This document shows positions 58,331 through 64,000 of a DNA stretch of 64,000 bases, piece by piece. How positions within the stretch are numbered: the stretch's first letter is position 1; every line of letters starts with the position of its first letter. The notes beneath the pieces are model-generated. The model was not told where the DNA came from. It searched no databases and saw nothing but the letters and a program-made list of their open reading frames with translations. This stretch comes from Torreya grandis (Eukaryota; Streptophyta; Pinopsida; Cupressales; Taxaceae), in NCBI GenBank assembly GCA_037957365.1, contig JARHVA010000398.1, positions 2,158,001-2,222,000 on the forward strand. The letters run 5' to 3'. Both the position numbers and the translations under genes were made by a program.

Positions 58331-59626
58331 AACCTACTCAATATTATCCTCAATGTCCATATCAGGAACCTCCTCATCTCCACATTCAAAAGTTACCTCA
58401 ATCAAATGAACCTTTCCTTTACCCATGCAATGGTGCCCTGGTTCCCATGGATCTTTGCAGGAAAAACATAACTTTTTCCTCCTCAAGTCATTCCTAGTCT
58501 CCTGATTCATCCAAGGATTTATAGAGGATGACCCTTCTTTATTTTGTGGTGTGTTGGCCTTCTGTATAGGCCGAGAGTCCGTGGCTATTTTCTTATCACC
58601 CTGATAAGAAGTGGGAACAGTATCCAATCTCAATGTCACATCAATGGCATCCTTAAGAGTGGCTGGTTGGAAAGCATGTACCAGTCCCTTAAGTTTATCC
58701 TGTAATCCCTCAATAAATAACATCACACTCCGTCTATGAGGCATATCAGGTACCATAACTGCAATACATTGAAACTCATTAATATAAGCTTCTGCGTGAC
58801 CACTCTGTCTAAGATGAGCCAACTCCCTGTAGTAAAGTTCTGTATCCTTACGGTCAAACCATGTAATGAGTCGCTCAGTGAACTTAGCATAGGAGTGAAC
58901 TAAGGCATGATCCTGGGTGACCAATCCATGGTGCCACCAATCATATGCAATCCCCTCTAAATGTAACACCGCAAATTGAATGGCCTCACGCTCAGGCATG
59001 GGCCTCAAAGAAAGATATATGTCCAGCTTGTGGACCCAAGCTCTTGCACTAGTCTCTTCAGAGCCATTATATGGAGCCAATGTAATCTTCCTCGTAGCTC
59101 TATTAAGGTCATGATTATGCTGCTACTGTGGTGGTCTATTACCCCGATCTCCCCTGAATCTGGTTGTGTCTCTACGCTGTGCACAATACTGGGGAAAAGG
59201 AAAAACCTCCCTAACCTCTGGGGGTAAAGCTCTCCACTCTAGTGTGGCTACCAAAACGGACTCTTGGAACCCAATCTCTAATGGATCTACCTGTACTGGT
59301 TGTCCACCTGGTGCAAATTGAGGCAGTAATGGTCTATTTGGAGTAGGTGTATGATGATGATTTCGCCTAGAGGAATGACGGGAGCTCCCCACTAAAGAAT
59401 GGGAATGGTGACTATGCTGACTGGACTGATGGGTATGATGACTACCTATCACTAAAACTGATCTATTCCTCCTACCTCTATGTCTATCCACCTCTAAACG
59501 ATCCATGGTATCCTGTAATCGGTCTAGAGCCTGAACAATCATGGGCTAGGTAGTGATGAGGGTCCTCATCATCTCTCTTTCTACCTCATCATGATTTCTA
59601 TGGGCATTCCTCTGTTCTTTGGCCAT
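58331..59626 (-). pseudogene. Gypsy gag with zinc knuckle
   Basis: Starting at MAKEQRNAHR (59,626), a single minus frame runs to 58,331. It passes a His/Ser/Arg-rich region (HHTHQSSQHSHHSHS) and then the Retrotrans_gag domain (ARAWVHKLDIYLSLRPMPER, AIQFAVLHLEGIAYDWWHHG, ELYYRELAHLRQSGHAEAYI), ending in the knuckle LCFSCKDPWEPGHHC, the short CX2C...GHxC form. Only two or three stops (near 59,546, 59,120 and 58,331), each at a likely CAG. Frame is shared with the protease. About 430 codons, ordinary for this domain set. Confidence 0.9.
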
Positions 59627-59761
59627 GATAGGTTCCTATCCTAAACCCAACTCTCGCTCGTACTGAGCTCTACTACGTGTAAAATATCTATGGCTTATAT
59701 CAAATCTTCCAGGATGCATAGAAATAAAATATATTTACCCCTACAGGCTGGCAAGATGCAT

Positions 59762-59774
59762 GGCTCTGATACCA
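59762..59774 (-). promoter_or_regulatory. Gypsy primer-binding site
   Basis: Minus strand tggtatcagagcc: exact match to the initiator tRNA-Met site, one base from the 5' LTR end. Confidence 0.93.
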
Positions 59775-59775
59775 C

Positions 59776-60788
59776 TGAAGGATCCCAAAATAAATTTGGA
59801 TGCACAAAATATATAGGTTCTTACAAGACAAAGATATAAATCTGATTATTTGCCTTTAGAGTACGCTAATACAAAATTATATTGCCCAGATTTGCTTCAA
59901 TAGTGAATAATCAAAAATTACAGTACATAGCAATACTAAGGAAAGTATGAAGAAGCTGAAAGACTGAAGAACCTTAAAATATATGCAGATCTGGATGTTG
60001 TGTCAAAAACACAGTCACTGACGTCGGTGCTTCTGCCGACATCGGTCGATACACTGTCATCGTTGACTGTCTGGTGGCGATCTTTGCCCGCTAGTGACTG
60101 TCTGCCTATGACTGCTTGACTACCGATGTCGGTCACTGATCAACGGATGTCGGTCTACTTGTCAATGTCAGTCACTTATCTGCCGATGTCAACCTCTATA
60201 ATACCCTGCGGCCTGTAACTGTGAACTGTGCCCTTCTTCCCTTTTTTGAATCTACTGGTATGGCCTGGTACCGATCTATACAAATTCTGTATAGAACCTG
60301 ATCTAAAGATATAAATATATAAATCTAAATCAAATCTAATGAATAAGTACCTGGAAACCTCTGCATATGCTGAACCCCTGATATACCCAGTGAATGACCT
60401 CTGAAGCTCCAGATCTGATCAATATACACAATCTGAATTCTGTCATGAATCCACCCCTAAAAAGTGTTGGGTTTTTGTCCAACTCTTCTCCAATCTGCTG
60501 AAGGTTTGCGTCCTCAGAGATTTTAGCTGAATCACAGATTCAAGCTTCACAATACTCAGAATATTTTAGCAACAAAAGATATTCCAAATGCTTTACCCTC
60601 CACTTATTTTAAAGGCTCCCAGGAAACTTCTAGAAGAAGTCAACTTTATTTAATATGTTATTTTATTTATTTCCATAATAATTAAATTAATTAATTAAAG
60701 TTATCCATTTGAAGCAATCTTAATTTTTAGACAACTTAAATTAATTAAATTAATTAAACCATTTTAACAGAAATTTGGGGACATTACA
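59776..60788 (-). repeat. Gypsy 5' LTR
   Basis: Partner of the left LTR. Motif cluster at 60,016-60,190 with a different set of C-to-T changes. A TATA-like run (minus, gatttatatatttatatc) lies near 60,308-60,325. An AT-rich ttaattaattaaatt tract is near the 5' end of the minus LTR (60,680-60,760). Confidence 0.93.
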
Positions 60789-60793
60789 GGCAT

Positions 60794-61565
60794 AAAGGAC
60801 CTACAAACAACTTGAGCACTTTTAAAAAAACCTCTTAAGGTTCAATCCACTTTTGGGATGTTTCAAAAAAGGTGAAGGTATAAAATCCATCAAACATATA
60901 CCAAAATGAACTTCAAGATAACTAGGTGGATCCTGAGTTAAACAAATGATAGATTTGAAGGTGTTTATGAGAAAATTCAGATGACAAAATACTATAAAGG
61001 GTTCAATGTTGAAGGAAAGTGTATTAATAAAATCCAAGTGCGATTAAATGAACCATATGCATGAAAGCAAGACAAAATCACTACAGCTATGTGGCTTGTA
61101 CCAAACTTAGGTGCCTATAGTCTCCATAAGGAGACATGCAATCTCAAGTAAGCTAAAAAACCTCGATGAGGTGTGCGTGAAAACATACTACATTGAGAAA
61201 TAAAAAATTAATGGAGGGTGGTATCCCTCAAAGTAAAATTAGTCAACAAATCAATTATAGAAAGAGAAAAACTAACTGTATTATGCCTTCAATAAGGATA
61301 AGTGGAATGGTAAGAGGAATACCATAAATTTACATAGTTGTAAGGATAGAAAGAACCATTTTATCAAGTGTGTTTTAGATGGACATATTGATGCTAAGTG
61401 TTGTAAGTTGCATCCAAATAATGATTCCAAGGACTCTAAGAAGTCCATGGCATTTTGAAAGAGGAAAATAGGTAGAGATAGAGGGAAACTCTGATGTTGA
61501 GGAAAAGTTGGGTTGTATCACTATCAACACAACCAACAAGAAATAAGAGGGAGAAGCGATGAGAG
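60794..61565 (+). other. Eroded sequence with a zinc-knuckle-like remnant
   Basis: Plus frame near 61,345-61,420 reads HFIKCVLDGHIDAKCCKLHP, an x-X2-C-X4-H-X4-C knuckle of the GHxxxxCWKLHP type seen in plant retroelement gag proteins (first Cys lost). Nothing else of a gag is visible. It may be the upstream part of the element ending in repeat R1. Confidence 0.35.
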
Positions 61566-62790
61566 ATTTGTTCCTATAAATTTGGTGAAAGTGGTCTCAT
61601 GGAGTTTGAAAAGAATTATTTTCACTTTAAAAAAAAACTTCCTAAAATTTTTGAACAACAGTTGCTTCAAAATTTACTTTTTAGCCTAGGAAAATAGTAA
61701 GGGGCACAAAAAATATCTACTTTCTTAAATTTTCTTCTAATTTCTTCTATCACATGGCATACTTGCATGTGATTCCCTCCAAAAACTTTTTGTCCAATAT
61801 TTTGTTTGGGGAATAACAATTCATGAGACCACTTCCATCTGATCTTGATTTCTCTTAGTAGTTATTTCAGAGAAAATTTAGGAAGTGCATGGAACCATAC
61901 ATAATAATAAGCTCTTATAATTTCTTAGTAGTACCCTCTTAAAACATAATAAGCTAGCCTCCAACATAGAACCCTTACATTAGCATGGTGGGGTGCAGAT
62001 TTCAAACAAAGCAAACTATATCCTTGGCTAATATTTTGTGAATCGGTAATTTTACTATTAGAACACATTGATATAAATATTATTGAAAAAATAATAATAA
62101 TCATATAAATATGGTTACAACAATAAAGCATTTGGTTGGTATGCATGGACCAGACTCCATGCCGGTAAGAAAATGCATCTCAAAATAAAAAACTAAAGGT
62201 TATGCACAACAACCCAAAGTCCAGTAAATTATAACAAAGAACACATAACCTTAGGCACAATTTGTGACCCCAAAAGGTGGTGGAGGTAGATTATCCTAGG
62301 GAGAATGAGTGCTCCAAGTAGAAGGCTTAGTTCAAGAAGGATCAAGGTCCACCTAACCATCCTAAATTGTTTTAGAGGGGCCAAAGTGATAGTGATGCAC
62401 CCAATGGAAGGTGTCTAGACACAACTATCAACTAAACCACCCCCTACACAAATGAACTCCATGGTGATGAGCCAATGATAGACTACCCACATGGCTAAGG
62501 AGGAGTGGAGAAGTTGTTACTACTATGAGATGGCTCTACCGACCCGTGGGTGTCAAACAAGGGGAGATATAAGGTGGTATGTCTTAGGGGATGTGTTCAT
62601 ATTGCATGGATCACTCCTCTAGTGTTTTAGTAATTCCTATAAGTGTTGAAAACTCAAGCACCATCTTATTAGCTTGAATTCAAATTTTCATAAGAGCCAA
62701 AGAGATAACAATCACCTTGTCATTAACAAAAAACTAAGAATATGGTTATTCATTGCTAAAAATAACTAAATTTTTATATTTATGGTACTT
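61566..62790 (+). repeat. Dispersed repeat R1, copy b
   Basis: Homologous to 8,676-9,850, same orientation. Strongest blocks: tagcctaggaaaatagtaagg, cttgcatgtgattccctcca and aaagagataacaatcacctt. Confidence 0.65.
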
Positions 62791-64000
62791 CTAGGTCATC
62801 TAAAATGTGATGACCTTTTAGTTCGTTAATGCATTATGGGGACTAGAATTGTGTTTGCATCCCTAGTTGGGTGAGAGCACAATAAGACAAAAAAATTTAA
62901 AAAAACAATTTAATAAAAAAACATATGAGAAAGAGAGAAAAACTTTAAAAATATGAATGTGAGTAACATCACGTTATTTATCATATTACGTAAAAAAAAT
63001 CCACTTAAATCTACACTTAAATATGTGTTGCCATTTTACCTGAGAATATAAAATGTCCCATAGTTCCATGTTGTTACCTAATTTCCTATCTACTTCATGT
63101 GTTTCAATAGTGTTAGATGTTAGGAGACATACCAAAATAAATATTATGTATTCTCTTAATATCATCCTGCACAATAATGTCCATATGTTGGTGAATAGAC
63201 CTTTTTTAGAACATTTATACATCATATTTTTTTCTTGTTTCCTAAGTTGGCATTTTTATAATTTATGAAAATAATTGTGCAACATGGACAATTTTATCAA
63301 TATCCATGTCTTTAATTAATCCCCAATCAATATCTAGATAAACTTGAATTGACTTTAGTTGTTGAATCTAGTCTAGGCCTTAGTCAACAACTTACATGGA
63401 TTACCCCCTAGTTGTGTTTACTATATTGAACTAGGTGAATCTTGTTATTTTGGGATAAGATTTGTACTCTTAATGGGTTGTGTTTTCACTTGTATTTTCA
63501 CCCTTCTATGAGATTCAAACCTCTCCTCATCCAAGTGGCACAATGAAACCACCTCTATGCTTGTGGGTAGCCTAGGCAATGAGGTGAATCTCTAGATAGA
63601 GCTAGCTCCCTTGATGTACCACTTTGGATTGAAACTACTACTAAACTTGGGGGAGTGAAAAGGGAGAAGGGTAACTGAAAAATAACATTATGACATCCAA
63701 ACATATGCATACTACACTTGAAATCAAAGGACAAACTGAAAATACACTTCTCCAATCTTCATCTTCTCACATCAATGCTACATTGTGAGGTTATGGATTA
63801 ATGTGCAAAGATAGGAGGACTAGAAAATAAGCCTATGAGGGGAATAATTAATATAATAACTCACTTAAACCATGAACATATCCTGGAACACTTCACATGC
63901 CCTGTAAGAAGAGGCTGCAAATAGGTGAAAGAGTGAAACAACATCCTAAGGAATCCATAGTTTTCACTAAGCAAGATTCATCATCCAATTGAAAACACTA
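62791..64000. other. No gene recognised
   Basis: AT-rich with short overlapping frames on both strands only. No match to other parts of the window was noticed. Confidence 0.5.

Larger units (their letters stand above)
56473..60788 (-). mobile_element. Gypsy element with gag and protease only, complete termini
   Basis: Two LTRs of exactly 1,013 bp (56,473-57,485 and 59,776-60,788) flank 2.29 kb. A perfect target duplication ggcat lies at 56,468-56,472 and 60,789-60,793. On the minus strand: 5' LTR (right), exact primer site, gag, protease, a short linker, polypurine tract, 3' LTR. RT, RNase H and integrase are missing although both ends needed for mobilisation are intact, so it is non-autonomous. 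Equal LTR lengths despite visible substitutions show decay without indels. Confidence 0.94.

Overview
The window looks like a non-genic, repeat-packed stretch of a large plant nuclear genome. It is AT-rich and holds no recognisable host gene. It is filled with decayed LTR retrotransposons of the Ty3/gypsy and Ty1/copia superfamilies, one plant-type LINE, solo or truncated LTRs, minisatellites and microsatellites. All primer-binding sites read as the plant initiator-tRNA-Met type. The density of old, nested, mostly unexcised elements suggests a gymnosperm (conifer-like) genome, but this is an inference and no marker in the window proves it.

Layout. 1-3.4 kb is anonymous AT-rich DNA. 3.4-7.9 kb is a minus-strand LINE (endonuclease, reverse transcriptase and zf-RVT remnants). 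8.7-9.8 kb is a dispersed repeat with a second copy at 61.6-62.8 kb. 10.3-14.25 kb is a minus-strand gypsy polyprotein (gag zinc knuckle, RT, integrase) with frameshifts and no LTRs. 16.0-17.0 kb is a plus-strand gypsy RT/RNase H fragment that runs into a 43-bp minisatellite and a 4-kb LTR-like block (17.0-21.2 kb), followed by a primer-binding-site-like sequence. The same block recurs at 52.0-54.8 kb. 23.75-25.03 kb is the start of another gypsy LTR. 25.03-26.32 kb is a solo LTR without a target duplication.

The core of the window (26.3-41.2 kb) is one large plus-strand Tat/Ogre-like gypsy element. Its gag-protease-RNase H-RT-RNase H-integrase reading frame is continuous for 5.2 kb apart from about two dozen in-frame stops. 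It is followed by a 12-unit array of imperfect palindromes, a further reading frame of about 1,150 codons with no recognised family, and an LTR promoter. A copia element (32,372-36,319, perfect 5-bp target duplication) is inserted in the palindrome region.

From 41.4 to 51.3 kb there is a minus-strand complex: two copies of a 1.6-kb LTR-like repeat, a small non-autonomous LTR element (42,531-45,053) nested in one of them, and a copia-like gag with four zinc knuckles next to its LTR and primer site. From 56.5 to 60.8 kb lies an apparently complete gypsy insertion carrying only gag and protease between two 1,013-bp LTRs, with a perfect target duplication.

Three themes link the parts. (1) Decay is almost purely by glutamine/arginine-to-stop changes (CAG, CAA and CGA codons to stops) without frameshifts, matching the sequence contexts plants methylate. 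(2) Unrelated copia and gypsy elements carry clusters of the same ACCGACGTCGGT-type palindrome. (3) Nesting order and repeat pairs allow insertions and deletions to be ordered in time.
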